Assembly: GCA_963751665.1 (NCBI GenBank)
Contig: CAVVVF010000001.1
Location: 806,001 to 870,000, forward strand
From: AC-69 sp963751665
GTDB taxonomy: Bacteria > Actinomycetota > UBA4738 > HRBIN12
Direction: 5' to 3'
DNA: 64,000 nt
In this document: piece after piece, positions 55,369 to 63,777 of the stretch
How positions within the stretch are numbered: the stretch's first letter is position 1
How the letters are laid out: every line of letters begins with the position of its first letter
Made by a program: the position numbers and the translations under genes
The notes under the pieces: generated by a model
What the model was told of the DNA's origin: nothing
Databases searched by the model: none
What the model saw: the letters and a program-made list of their open reading frames with translations, nothing else

Positions 55369-56174
55369 CTGGAGACGACCTCGGTGGAGCCACCGGAGGG
55401 AAGCACGCACCGCCACACCCGCAACTGCCACAGCAACCGGCTGCCCCGGGCGTGCAGGTCGAGGATCCCTTCCCGCATCATCCGGGCCACCGCCTTCGAC
55501 TTGGCCACCACGTCCGGAAGAGGAAGCTCGCGCGAGACGATGGCCTGGAGGTTGGCGGCACCGAAGATCCGCCGGGCGACCTCCAGGATGCGGTTCTCCG
55601 CCTGGATGGTTCCCGTCGGCAGGTACAGCCGGCCCCCGGGGGCAAGACATCCGGTCTCCCGGATGCTCTCGAGCATCGCCGCCGGCAGCTCGGCCCCGGT
55701 CGGTCCGCCGGCTCGCCCGTCCGGGAACCACCCGGCGAGCCGAGCGATCTCGTCGGGGATCCCCGAGACGTCGCCGATGATCACGTCGGCCTGCTCGCCC
55801 CGAACCGGCTCGAGGAGGTCCCCCACGCGGAACTCCACTCGGTCCTGCAGCCCGAGGCGCTCGGCGTTGTCCTGGGCCACCTCGATCGCGGGCCCGGAGA
55901 GGTCGCATCCGATCACCCGCCCGGCGCCGAGCCGGGCGGCCACGAAGGAGAGCACGCCGCTCCCGCACCCGACGTCGATCACGGTCTCACCCGGGCTGAT
56001 CTCCAGGGCCTCGGCGATCGAGCGGCTGGTGTGGCTGGGAGCGAACACTCCCGGGTTCACCTTGATCGTGAACGGGCCCGTTCGGCCCTTCCACTCCATC
56101 TCCGGAGGGGCCTCTCGCGAGGCGGGGGGTGTCATGTTGGGCCAATGGTGCGCAGACCAGGGAGCCCCAGTCAA
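55365..56174 (-). CDS. Class I SAM-dependent methyltransferase, PrmA/PrmC-like
   Basis: The protein has 269 residues. The SAM-binding core is VIDVGCGSGVLSFVAARLG, followed by RVIGCDLSGPAIEVAQDNA and FRVGDLLEP. The catalytic NPPY of PrmC-type enzymes is replaced by GDVSGIPDE, so a nucleotide- or glutamine-N-methyltransferase role is not certain. A helical C-terminal extension with LARGSRLLWQL-like basic residues is present. The target is unknown. ATG 56135 gives a tighter N-terminus than ATG 56174. The DUF309 gene lies directly upstream. Confidence 0.78.
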   Translation of the reverse strand: MTGAPWSAHHWPNMTPPASREAPPEMEWKGRTGPFTIKVNPGVFAPSHTSRSIAEALEISPGETVIDVGCGSGVLSFVAARLGAGRVIGCDLSGPAIEVAQDNAERLGLQDRVEFRVGDLLEPVRGEQADVIIGDVSGIPDEIARLAGWFPDGRAGGPTGAELPAAMLESIRETGCLAPGGRLYLPTGTIQAENRILEVARRIFGAANLQAIVSRELPLPDVVAKSKAVARMMREGILDLHARGSRLLWQLRVWRCVLPSGGSTEVVSS

Positions 56175-56180
56175 CCGGAG

Positions 56181-56672
56181 CTAGACCCTGGGGGCGGTGA
56201 AGTCGGCGTTCTCACCAGGCTCGATGTCGCCCCGCTCGACCGCCTGGGCGTCGGCCTCGGCCCTCCCGCTGACCTCGGCCGTGTCCACCCCGAAGTGGCC
56301 CTTGGAGTACCGAGCGATCCGCCGGGCCGCCCGTCGCAGGAGCTGCATCGTCCCGTGACGGTTCCCCCGCAGGAGGTGGACGTACCCCGCCCCGAGCTGC
56401 GAGAGGCCCTTGAAGAACTCGGCATCGCCGGTGTCGCGCGCCTGCTTCCACGCGGTCTCCCAGGCTTCGTGGGCGGGGAAGAACCTTCCGGCATTGAAGT
56501 GCTCCCGGCCCAGGCGATGGTTCTCCTCCAGCGGGAGGTTGTCGAAGTCCTCCAGGTCCAAGCGGTTCTCCGCATCCCAGGGCTGGGGACGGCCGAGCTC
56601 GTCTCGGGGACGCCTCGGCTTGTTCCGCTTGGGCGTGGGCCGCCCGGTCTTGCCCTGTGCCTCTGGGCGCAT
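56181..56672 (-). CDS. DUF309-domain protein
   Basis: The protein has 163 residues from ATG 56672. After a basic, proline-rich N-terminus of about 45 residues comes the short helical DUF309 domain with HFNAGRFFPAHEAWETAWK and FFKGLSQLGAGYVHLLRGN, the signature of this family. The conserved histidine and glutamate suggest a metal or ligand site, but no activity has been established for the family that I can name. A longer frame upstream overlaps the next gene's leader and is discarded. Confidence 0.82.
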   Translation of the reverse strand: MRPEAQGKTGRPTPKRNKPRRPRDELGRPQPWDAENRLDLEDFDNLPLEENHRLGREHFNAGRFFPAHEAWETAWKQARDTGDAEFFKGLSQLGAGYVHLLRGNRHGTMQLLRRAARRIARYSKGHFGVDTAEVSGRAEADAQAVERGDIEPGENADFTAPRV

Positions 56673-56771
56673 GGAGCCATCGTAGCCCGGCCGTTCCGAA
56701 GCGGACCGGCCGGGGCCCGTGCATCGCCCCGTTCGGCCGATACCCTGGGCAGGAAGCCGTTCGGGGAGCTG

Positions 56772-57989
56772 ATGCACGTGGCAACCAGCACCGAGGTCCA
56801 GGAGACGGCCGCTCCCGGCGAGGGACCGCATGAGGCGGCCGCGTCAACCGAACGGATGCCGCCCTGGATCCCTCGGCTGCTCCTCCTGATCGTGTTCACC
56901 GTCTTCGCCGCCTACGCCGCCTTCCTGCTGGTCCGCAAGCTGCGAGATCTCATCTTCTGGCTCGTGACCGCGCTGTTCCTGTCCTTCGCCCTCGAGCCGG
57001 CGGTGAACTGGATGGTGAAGAAGCGGGGATGGCCGAGGGGCGCGGCGACCGGGGTCGTGCTGTTCGGCTTGGCGGCCATCCTCTTCGTCACCGTCGCCGC
57101 GATGGTGCCACTCGTCATCAACCAGGTGCAGCAACTGGTGACCAGGGTGCCCGCAGTGGCTCGTGGAAGCGAGCGTCTACACCAAGCGATGGTTCAACAT
57201 CGAGCTCACCGGCAGCGAGATCCTGGACCGTCTCCGGAACGCGGACCTGGCCGTGAGCCGCATCGCGTCGAGCCTGGCCTCGGTCGGGGCGTTCATGCTC
57301 AGCCTGCTGTTCCAGGTCCTCACGATCGGTCTGTTCACCTTCTACCTCGTGGCCGACGGGCCCCGGCTGCGGCGCGCCGTGTGCTCGGTCCTGCCGCCCC
57401 GGCGCCAGCGAGAGGTGCTCGACGCCTGGGAGATCGCGATCGACAAGACCGGCGGGTTCCTGTATTCGCGCCTGCTGCTCGCGGCGCTGTCTCGGCGTTC
57501 TTCGCCTTCATCGCCCTGGCGCTCCTCGGCGTGCCCTTCGCGCTGCCGCTCGCGCTCTGGATGGGCTTGGTGTCGCAGTTCATCCCCGTCGTGGGGACCT
57601 ACATCGGCGCGGCGGTGCCGCTGCTCGTGGCCCTTCTGTCGGATCCGTGGTCGGCGCTCGTCTTCCTGATCTACGTGGTCGTGTACCAACAGGTGGAGAA
57701 CTACCTGCTGAGCCCGCGCATCACGGCCCGGACCATGCAGCTGCATCCCGCGGTGGCGTTCTTCGCCGCGCTGGCGGGCGCCTCGATCTCGGGAGTGCTG
57801 GGGGCGTTCATGGCGCTCCCCGCCGCCGCAGTCATCCAGGCCACGGTGTCGAGCTACCTCACGCATCACGAGGTGGTGGAGACCGAGCTCACTGGGGGGC
57901 CCCAGCCCGACGTGCCGCCACAGGCGAGGCCGAAGCGAGTGGGCCTCCTCGCCAGGATCAGACGACGGGGAGCTTCGGGGGAAGGCTGA
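56772..57989 (+). CDS. AI-2E-family (PerM-like) membrane transporter (frameshifted)
   Basis: The protein has about 405 residues from ATG 56772, preceded by GGGGAGCT. Three N-terminal helices (LLLLIVFTVFAAYAAFLLV; IFWLVTALFLSFALEPAVNWM; GVVLFGLAAILFVTVAAMVPL) and the C-terminal group with GLVSQFIPVVGTYIGAAVPLL and VYQQVENYLLSPRI match the family. Residues between about 57165 and 57490 are read in a second frame. Family members include the TqsA exporter of E. coli and sodium/proton antiporters; the substrate cannot be predicted. Confidence 0.87.
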   Translation: MHVATSTEVQETAAPGEGPHEAAASTERMPPWIPRLLLLIVFTVFAAYAAFLLVRKLRDLIFWLVTALFLSFALEPAVNWMVKKRGWPRGAATGVVLFGLAAILFVTVAAMVPLVINQVQQLVTRVPAVARGSERLHQAMVQHRAHRQRDPGPSPERGPGREPHRVEPGLGRGVHAQPAVPGPHDRSVHLLPRGRRAPAAARRVLGPAAPAPARGARRLGDRDRQDRRVPVFAPAARGAVSAFFAFIALALLGVPFALPLALWMGLVSQFIPVVGTYIGAAVPLLVALLSDPWSALVFLIYVVVYQQVENYLLSPRITARTMQLHPAVAFFAALAGASISGVLGAFMALPAAAVIQATVSSYLTHHEVVETELTGGPQPDVPPQARPKRVGLLARIRRRGASGEG

Positions 57990-58010
57990 GCTCCGCGGGG
58001 GGCGGCCCCC

Positions 58011-60139
58011 GTGGGACACTCTCGCGCCGTGGACCCGACTCGGATCACGCTGGTCCCGCACACGCATTGGGACCGCGAGTGGTACGCGCCGTTCGAGGAG
58101 TTCCGGGAGCGCCTGGTGGCGATGATGGACACGCTGATCGAGCTGGGCAACGCCGGGTTCCCCCACTTCCACCTCGACGGACAGACTGCGATGGTCGACG
58201 ACTATCTCGCCGTCCGGCCGGAACGCGAGGCCGACATCCGCCGGCTGGCGGGGGAAGGCAAGCTCTCGGTGGGGCCGTGGGTGACCCAGATGGACGAGTT
58301 CCTCGTCTCGGGCGAGTCGCACGTCCGCAACCTGGAGCGAGGGCTGGCCCGGGCCGGAGAGCTGGGGCTTCCGCTGATGGTGGGATACCTGCCCGACCAG
58401 TTCGGCCACGTCGGACAGATGCCACAGATCCTGGCCCACGCGGGGATCGACCGCGCGGTCGTGTGGCGCGGTGTCCCGAAGGAGATCGATCGGACCCAAT
58501 TCTGGTGGGGGGCCCCCGACGGGAGCCGGGTGCTCACCGAGTACCTCGCGTTCGGGTACTCAATCGGCTGGGACATCGAGCAGCAGAAGGACCCGGAGGA
58601 GCTGGCGGCTTCCTTGCGGCGCAAGGCAGAGCATGTCGCGCCGTTCCTGGCATCCGAGCGGATGCTCATCACCGTGGGCTCGGATCACTCGGGGCCGGAC
58701 GCGACCCTCCCGGAACGGCTGGCCATCGCGGAGGAGCACCTCCCGGGGATGACGGTTCGGATCGGCTCCCTTCCCGATCACCTCGACGCGCAGCCGCCCG
58801 ACGGCCTGCCCTCGTGGCGCGGCGAGCTCCGCTCGTCGGCCCGAGCGCACCTCCTGCCGAACGTGTACTCGGCCCGCGCCCACCAGAAGCGCGAGCGGGG
58901 CCGGGTGGAGGCGTTGGTGGAGCGGTACGCCGAGCCCCTCGCGGCCCTGGTGCCCGGCTTCGACTGGCCGGCCGAGGAGCTGAACCGGGCGTGGACCTTG
59001 CTGCTGTGGAACGGGGCGCACGATTCGGCATGCGGGTGCTCGCACGACCAGGTGGCACGCGACGTGGACGCGCGATTCGCGGAGGCGCGCGCGATCGGGG
59101 AGGCGGTCATCGGACGGGCGCTCGGAGAGCTGGGTACTGCCGCAGCCCAGGCCGGGACCCTGCGGTTCAACCCGTCGCCGTTCGAGCGCGAGGGCGTGCC
59201 GGGCCTGGGATGGCGAGTGGAAACCGCGCCCGCGGCATCACTCGAGGCGGTCGAGCCGGAGGAGCGCGACGGATGGGTGATGGCCGGCGGGATCGCGTTC
59301 ACCCTGCGAGACGAGCCCGACGTCGGCGACCTGTACAACTTCTGCTACGCGGAGGAGGGCCAACGGGCCCGGATGCCCGCGTGGACGGTGGACCGGGCCG
59401 AGGGGTTCGCGGAGGCCGCCTTCGACGAGGGCCTTCACGTTCGGATGCGCCTCGCCCGGAAGGAGGGAGAGTCCGTTCGTCCGGCTGTCGGGCGAGATCG
59501 ACAACCGGCGGCCCGACCATCGCCTCCGGCTCCACGTCCGGCTGGCCGAGCCGGCCGAAGGCTCGGTGGCCGGGTCGCCCTTCGAGCTCGTCGCGCGGGG
59601 CCTCCTGTCCGAGGGCGGCGAGCTGGAAGCTCCCTCGCCCACCTGGCCGGCCCGCCACGTCGTCCTGGCCGGTGGCATCGCCGCGTTCCACGAGGGGGTC
59701 TTCGAGTACGAGGTCGCCGAGGGCGAGCTCGCCATCACGCTCCTCCGGTCCGTCGGGACGATCAGCAGGCAGCACCTGGCGACGCGCCCGTTCGCCGCCG
59801 GTCCGGACGTGCCGACCCCCGACGCCCAGATGCTCGGGACGACGGTGTTCGAGCTGGCCCTGCAGCGGGGGGCGCGGGCGCTCAGAGCTCATGGAGGAAT
59901 GGGAACGCTTCGCCCTCCCGCTCATCGAGGTCCCGACGACGGGAGGTGGCTCGCTGCCGGCATCCGGCACGCTCCTCGCCGTGGACGGGGACGCGGTGCT
60001 GTCGAACGTTCGTCGGAAGGATGGAGTGCTCGAGGTTCGCCTGTGGAACCCGTCGGCCGAGCGCTCGGCGAACGTGCGGGTGGCCGGGAACGCCGCGACG
60101 ATCGGACCGGCGAGGATCGAGACCATCCTGGCCGGATAA
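58011..60139 (+). CDS. GH38-family alpha-mannosidase-like glycoside hydrolase (frameshifted)
   Basis: The N-terminal catalytic domain starts VDPTRITLVPHTHWDREWY, the zinc-binding HxHWD of GH38. Then come FHLDGQTAMVDDYL, VGYLPDQFGHVGQMPQI (nucleophile aspartate) and LLLWNGAHDSACGCSHDQV. The beta-rich C-terminal domain is split by slips near 59475 and 59885, with the stop at 60137-60139. Such enzymes remove alpha-mannose (or similar) from glycans or glycolipids. GTG 58011 or GTG 58029 may be the start. It is followed 10 bases on by a flavin oxidase gene. Confidence 0.87.
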
Positions 60140-60149
60140 GCTCGCCGCG

Positions 60150-61259
60150 ATGCGCCAGGATTTCGACGCGATCGTCGTGGGGGGCGGGGCCATGGGAACG
60201 GCCGCCGCCCGCTCCCTCACCGAGCGGGGACGGGGCGTCCTCCTTCTGGAGCGGTTCGAGATCGGCCACGCCAGAGGGAGCTCCGGTGGCCCCACCCGGA
60301 TCTTCCGGGTGTCGTACCACCATCCGGACTACGTGCGCATGGCCCGGCTCGCCCTGGAGGAGTGGCGGGACCTGGAGGCCAAGGCCGGAGAGACCCTGCT
60401 CATCACGACGGGCGGCCTGGACGTGGGAGCCGGCGGCAGGGAGACGGCGAACGCGCTGCAGGCCGCCGGCGAGCGCTTCGAGTACGTGAAAGCCGAAGCG
60501 GTACGGGAGCGATGGCCAGCCCTCCGGTTCGAGCCGGGCGCGGAGATCTTCCTCCAGGAAGACGGGGGCGTATGCATGGCCGACCGCACCGTGAAGGCCC
60601 AGTCCCGCCTGGCCGCCGAGGGCGGGGCCACGATCCTTCAGAACACGAAGGTCGAGCGGGTCACGGCGAACGCGGACGGCGTGGAGGTCGACACGGATGG
60701 CACGACATATCGAGCGCCGGTCGCGGTCATCGCCGCGGGGCCGTGGGCCGGGGGACTCCTGGCGGCCGCCGGCCTCCCCCTTCATCTCGTCCCGAGCTTC
60801 GAGCAGGTGACCTACTTCGCCCTGGACGAGCCGTCGCCGCTTCCGACCGTCATCGACTGGACGGTGGACCGGGTCCGAACCCCCTACGTCGTCCCCAACC
60901 CGGAGGAGCCCGGGCATTTCAAGGTGGCCCTGCACATGTCCGGACCGGCCGTGGACCCCGACGCTCGGTCCTTCGACCCGGATACCGAACGGGAGGCGAA
61001 GGTCACCCACTACGTCCGAGGCCGCTTCGCGCGGCACCGGGCTACCGGGGCCACCGACACGTGCCTGTACACGAACACGCCGGACGAGGACTTCGTGCTG
61101 GACCGGCGGGGGCCGATAGTGATCGGCTCGCCGTGCAGTGGCCACGGGTTCAAGTTCACGCCGCTCGTCGGTCGAATCCTGGCCGACCTGGCCACGGGAG
61201 ACCCCCCGCCCATCCCACTCGAGCGGTTCGTCTCGACCAGGCCGTCGCTGGATCTGTAG
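60150..61259 (+). CDS. Sarcosine-oxidase-like flavoenzyme (MSOX/N-methyltryptophan oxidase family)
   Basis: The protein has 369 residues. The FAD-binding motif is FDAIVVGGGAMGTAAARSL. GSSGGPTRIFRVSYHHPDYV and PCSGHGFKFTPLVGRILADL are strong family signatures. The cysteine in DTCLYTNTPDEDFVLD corresponds to the residue that links covalently to FAD in monomeric sarcosine oxidase. It oxidises a secondary amine, such as sarcosine or an N-methyl amino acid, with oxygen. It is likely co-transcribed with the mannosidase, although no metabolic link is evident. The frame is intact. Confidence 0.9.
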   Translation: MRQDFDAIVVGGGAMGTAAARSLTERGRGVLLLERFEIGHARGSSGGPTRIFRVSYHHPDYVRMARLALEEWRDLEAKAGETLLITTGGLDVGAGGRETANALQAAGERFEYVKAEAVRERWPALRFEPGAEIFLQEDGGVCMADRTVKAQSRLAAEGGATILQNTKVERVTANADGVEVDTDGTTYRAPVAVIAAGPWAGGLLAAAGLPLHLVPSFEQVTYFALDEPSPLPTVIDWTVDRVRTPYVVPNPEEPGHFKVALHMSGPAVDPDARSFDPDTEREAKVTHYVRGRFARHRATGATDTCLYTNTPDEDFVLDRRGPIVIGSPCSGHGFKFTPLVGRILADLATGDPPPIPLERFVSTRPSLDL

Positions 61260-61261
61260 CG

Positions 61262-61834
61262 CTACCCGGTCCCGGCCCTGTGCAATCGGCGGATCTGGAA
61301 CGCCAGCACGATCTCCGTGATGCCCCGGAACAGGGCGGCGAATCCCACCCAGATCAGGATGAGGGTCGCCCTGGCCGGGAAGAGCTGCTGCGATGCCCAG
61401 AAGCCCAGCAGGAGCTCCAGGATGCCGGTCACCAGGCCGAGCCACCAGAACTCGTTGACCTCCCTGGTCATCGCGGAGACGATGACGTCCAGGCTGCCCT
61501 TCAGCACCAGCAGGAAGCCAAGGAGCGACGCGAGCGCCCAGAAGGCGCTGAACGGCTGGGCGAACGCAAGGAAGCCTCCGAGCACGAACAGGATCCCCAG
61601 CGCGATGTGGGCCCACTTCCAGGTTGGGCGCACGATCGCGATCATCCACTCGTTCAGCCCCGCGATGAGGAACACGACGCCGAGCAGCGCCCCGACTGTG
61701 GCGAGCGACGTCGTGTCGAACCGCAGCACGATGAGAGCGATGATCAGCCAGGCGATGCCGGTGATGAGGAACAACCACCAGATCCCGGTGATCGCCCCGA
61801 ACATCGAGGTCTCCTGAGTCCGTCGAGTTCGCAT
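61262..61834 (-). CDS. HdeD/DUF308-family membrane protein
   Basis: The protein has 190 residues with six hydrophobic helices arranged as three similar pairs, the pattern of HdeD proteins. WLLFLITGIAWLIIALIVL-like first helix, GFLAFAQPFSAFWAL and GILELLLGFWASQQLFP are visible. In E. coli HdeD helps in acid resistance at high cell density; here the role is unknown. AAGGGGGTAG upstream of ATG 61834 can serve for ribosome binding. ATG 61804 is an alternative start that drops a 10-residue basic tail. Confidence 0.85.
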   Translation of the reverse strand: MRTRRTQETSMFGAITGIWWLFLITGIAWLIIALIVLRFDTTSLATVGALLGVVFLIAGLNEWMIAIVRPTWKWAHIALGILFVLGGFLAFAQPFSAFWALASLLGFLLVLKGSLDVIVSAMTREVNEFWWLGLVTGILELLLGFWASQQLFPARATLILIWVGFAALFRGITEIVLAFQIRRLHRAGTG

Positions 61835-61927
61835 TGGAGCTACCCCCTTCCCCCGGACCCTTCTCGCGCAACCCTAGCGGAGGGTGGGGCACGAAGCACG
61901 CATCCGGCCCGGCTTGCGCAGATCTCG

Positions 61928-61933
61928 TAGCCT
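61928..61933 (+). promoter_or_regulatory. -10 element of the VIT1/CCC1 gene
   Basis: TAGCCT ends 6 bases before GTG 61940, giving a leaderless message. The same hexamer at the same distance precedes the GNAT gene at 63277. Confidence 0.45.
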
Positions 61934-61939
61934 GACCGC

Positions 61940-62758
61940 GTGGGCTCCAGCCTTTCCCCCGAGGACCTGAAGACCAAGGCACACCTCTCACTGCTCGCCT
62001 CGATCGTCCGGCGGATGCGGGGCAGGCAATGGAGGATCGTCCCCCACCCCGGCCCGATCAGTGCGGAGCAGCCCTCCGGAGGCAAGTCCGGTGCCCTACG
62101 GGCCGCCATCTTCGGTGCGAACGACGGGCTCGTGTCCAGCGTGTCGCTGATCATGGGCGTGGCCGGCGCGGGCGTGTCGAACAAGGTAATCGTCCTGGCC
62201 GGTGTGGCAGGGCTCCTCGCCGGCGCGTTCTCCATGGCCGCCGGCGAGTACGTGTCGATGCGGGTGCAGCGGGAGGTGTTCGAGCGGTTGATCCACCTCG
62301 AGGCGCACGAGATCGGCTCCGACGCCGAGGCGGAGCGCAAGGAGCTCGCGCTGCTGTACCAACGCAAGGGCATCTCTAAGGACCTCGCCGAACGCCTCGC
62401 CGAGGAGCTGATGCGCGACCCGCAGGTGGCGCTCGACACTCACGCCCGGGAGGAGCTCGGCCTGGATCCCCAGGAGGGCCTTGGGTCGCCGTGGGCGGCG
62501 GCGGGCTCGTCGTTCGCGACCTTCTCGACCGGCGCCGCGATCCCGCTGGTGCCCTTCCTCTTCGGAAGCGGCAACGCCGCCGTCGCGACCTCCGCCGCGC
62601 TCGCCCTGATCGCGCTGTTCGCCATCGGCGCGGGGATGTCGTTCCTCACCGGCCGGCCGTTCTACCTGTCGGGACTTCGCATGATGCTGATCGGAGGAAG
62701 CGCCGGCCTCATCACCTTCGGCGTCGGCAAGTTGCTGAACGCGACGACCGGCTTGTAG
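61940..62758 (+). CDS. VIT1/CCC1-family iron/manganese transporter
   Basis: The protein has 272 residues. The first helices GALRAAIFGANDGLVSSVSLIMGVAGAG and LLAGAFSMAAGEYVSMRVQREV match the VIT1/CCC1 family, which moves iron(II) or manganese out of the cytoplasm. The cytoplasmic metal-binding helical region has HLEAHEIGSDAEAERKEL and onward. Three more helices follow. The unusual N-terminal extension of about 45 residues may be partly untranslated. GTG 61940 is supported by the -10 element. Confidence 0.88.
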   Translation: MGSSLSPEDLKTKAHLSLLASIVRRMRGRQWRIVPHPGPISAEQPSGGKSGALRAAIFGANDGLVSSVSLIMGVAGAGVSNKVIVLAGVAGLLAGAFSMAAGEYVSMRVQREVFERLIHLEAHEIGSDAEAERKELALLYQRKGISKDLAERLAEELMRDPQVALDTHAREELGLDPQEGLGSPWAAAGSSFATFSTGAAIPLVPFLFGSGNAAVATSAALALIALFAIGAGMSFLTGRPFYLSGLRMMLIGGSAGLITFGVGKLLNATTGL

Positions 62759-62762
62759 TCAC

Positions 62763-63203
62763 CTACTCCTCGGCCACCTCGCCCCCCATGCCAACGAGCT
62801 GCTCGAGGGAGCTTCGGAGTGCCTCGTACCGGCGATCGCCCAGCTCGCGACGGGCCCGGGCCTCCAGCGCGGCCACCGCCCGGCGGGCCTCGGCCACGTA
62901 CCGCCGGCCTCGTGCCGTCAACCGGACGACCTTGGCCCTCGCGTCCTCCGCGTCCGGCACGCGTCGGACGTAGCCCCGGTTCTCCAGGTCGTCCACGATC
63001 AGCATCATGCCCTGCTTGGTGATCCGGGCCCGGCGGGCGAGCTCGGTCAGGCGGGTCCCCGACCGCCGGTCGATGTTCATGAACAGCGCGGCGTGGGCCG
63101 GCCGGGCGTCCGGATATCCTCGCTCCTCCAGGCTGGACAGCAGCTCGGCCGCCAGGGCGCGGTGGCCCTCGAGGAGGAGCCGCACGGTGTCGGGTTCGGC
63201 CAC
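62763..63203 (-). CDS. MarR-family transcription regulator
   Basis: The protein has 146 residues with the winged-helix fold: TRLTELARRARITKQGMMLIVDDLENRGYVRRVPD is, in pieces, the recognition-helix and wing region, with the DARAKVVRLTARG wing. Helices at both ends form the dimer. MarR proteins usually repress their own gene and a divergent neighbour until a small phenolic ligand or oxidant is bound. The divergent gene here is the GNAT enzyme 73 bases away, and an inverted repeat lies between them. Confidence 0.92.
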   Translation of the reverse strand: MAEPDTVRLLLEGHRALAAELLSSLEERGYPDARPAHAALFMNIDRRSGTRLTELARRARITKQGMMLIVDDLENRGYVRRVPDAEDARAKVVRLTARGRRYVAEARRAVAALEARARRELGDRRYEALRSSLEQLVGMGGEVAEE

Positions 63204-63234
63204 GCCTCCATCCTCCCTGCACGACTATGAAGCC

Positions 63235-63249
63235 GTCAACCCGCTTGAC
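63235..63249. promoter_or_regulatory. Candidate MarR operator between marR and GNAT genes
   Basis: GTCAA and TTGAC form a 15-bp inverted repeat with a 5-base centre (CCCGC). The second arm overlaps a TTGACC that could act as -35 element for the GNAT gene. MarR-type dimers bind short palindromes of this size. Confidence 0.45.
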
Positions 63250-63264
63250 CGTGGGGAGGCGCGA

Positions 63265-63270
63265 TAGCCT
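63265..63270 (+). promoter_or_regulatory. -10 element of the GNAT gene
   Basis: TAGCCT ends 6 bases before ATG 63277. TTGACC (63245-63250) is only 14 bases upstream, closer than usual for a -35 element. Confidence 0.4.
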
Positions 63271-63276
63271 CCTTCA

Positions 63277-63777
63277 ATGGCCATCGAGGTTCGCCGGGCC
63301 CTGCCCCAGGAATACGAGGAGGCGGGACGGGTGACGGCGCTGGCCTATCGGGAGTTCGTTCGCCCCGAGGACGCCGGCTGGAACGAGTACCTGGATCGGA
63401 TCGCCGACGTCGGCGGACGGGCGGGACGGACCGTCGTCCTGGTGGCCGAGGAAGGGGGCCGGATCCTGGGCTCGGCCACGCTGGAGCTGGAGGGCCGCAC
63501 CGAGGAGGGCGAGCCTCCGGTCTCGCGCGACGAGGCTCACCTTCGCATGCTGGGTGTCGATCCGGAGGCCAGGCGCCGGGGCGTCGCTCGGATGTTGATG
63601 GACGCCTGCATCGACGAGGCTCGCCGAGCCGGTAAGCGCCGGATGACACTCAACACGACACAACGCATGCGGGCCGCGCAGGCGATGTACGAGGCGCTCG
63701 GCTTCGAACGGATGGACGACCGGGTCTTCCCCGACGGCTTCGTCCTGCTCGGCTACGAGAAGCGTCTCGACGCCTAG
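63277..63777 (+). CDS. GNAT-family acetyltransferase
   Basis: The protein has 166 residues. The acetyl-CoA loop is in LHMLGVDPEARRRGVARMLMDACI-like sequence (RRRGVA at about 105-110), followed by MTLNTTQRMRAAQAMYEALGFER, which ends the fold in the usual way. It would acetylate an amine on a small molecule or protein; the acceptor is unknown. Regulation by the divergent MarR is likely. Its stop shares the tetranucleotide CTAG with the opposing DUF1232 gene. Confidence 0.88.
   Translation: MAIEVRRALPQEYEEAGRVTALAYREFVRPEDAGWNEYLDRIADVGGRAGRTVVLVAEEGGRILGSATLELEGRTEEGEPPVSRDEAHLRMLGVDPEARRRGVARMLMDACIDEARRAGKRRMTLNTTQRMRAAQAMYEALGFERMDDRVFPDGFVLLGYEKRLDA

Noticed and set aside
58011..61259. Apparent 1082-residue fusion of mannosidase and oxidase
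   Set aside because: The frames join only because of uncorrected slips. The mannosidase has its own stop at 60137-60139 in the proper frame and the oxidase its own ATG.
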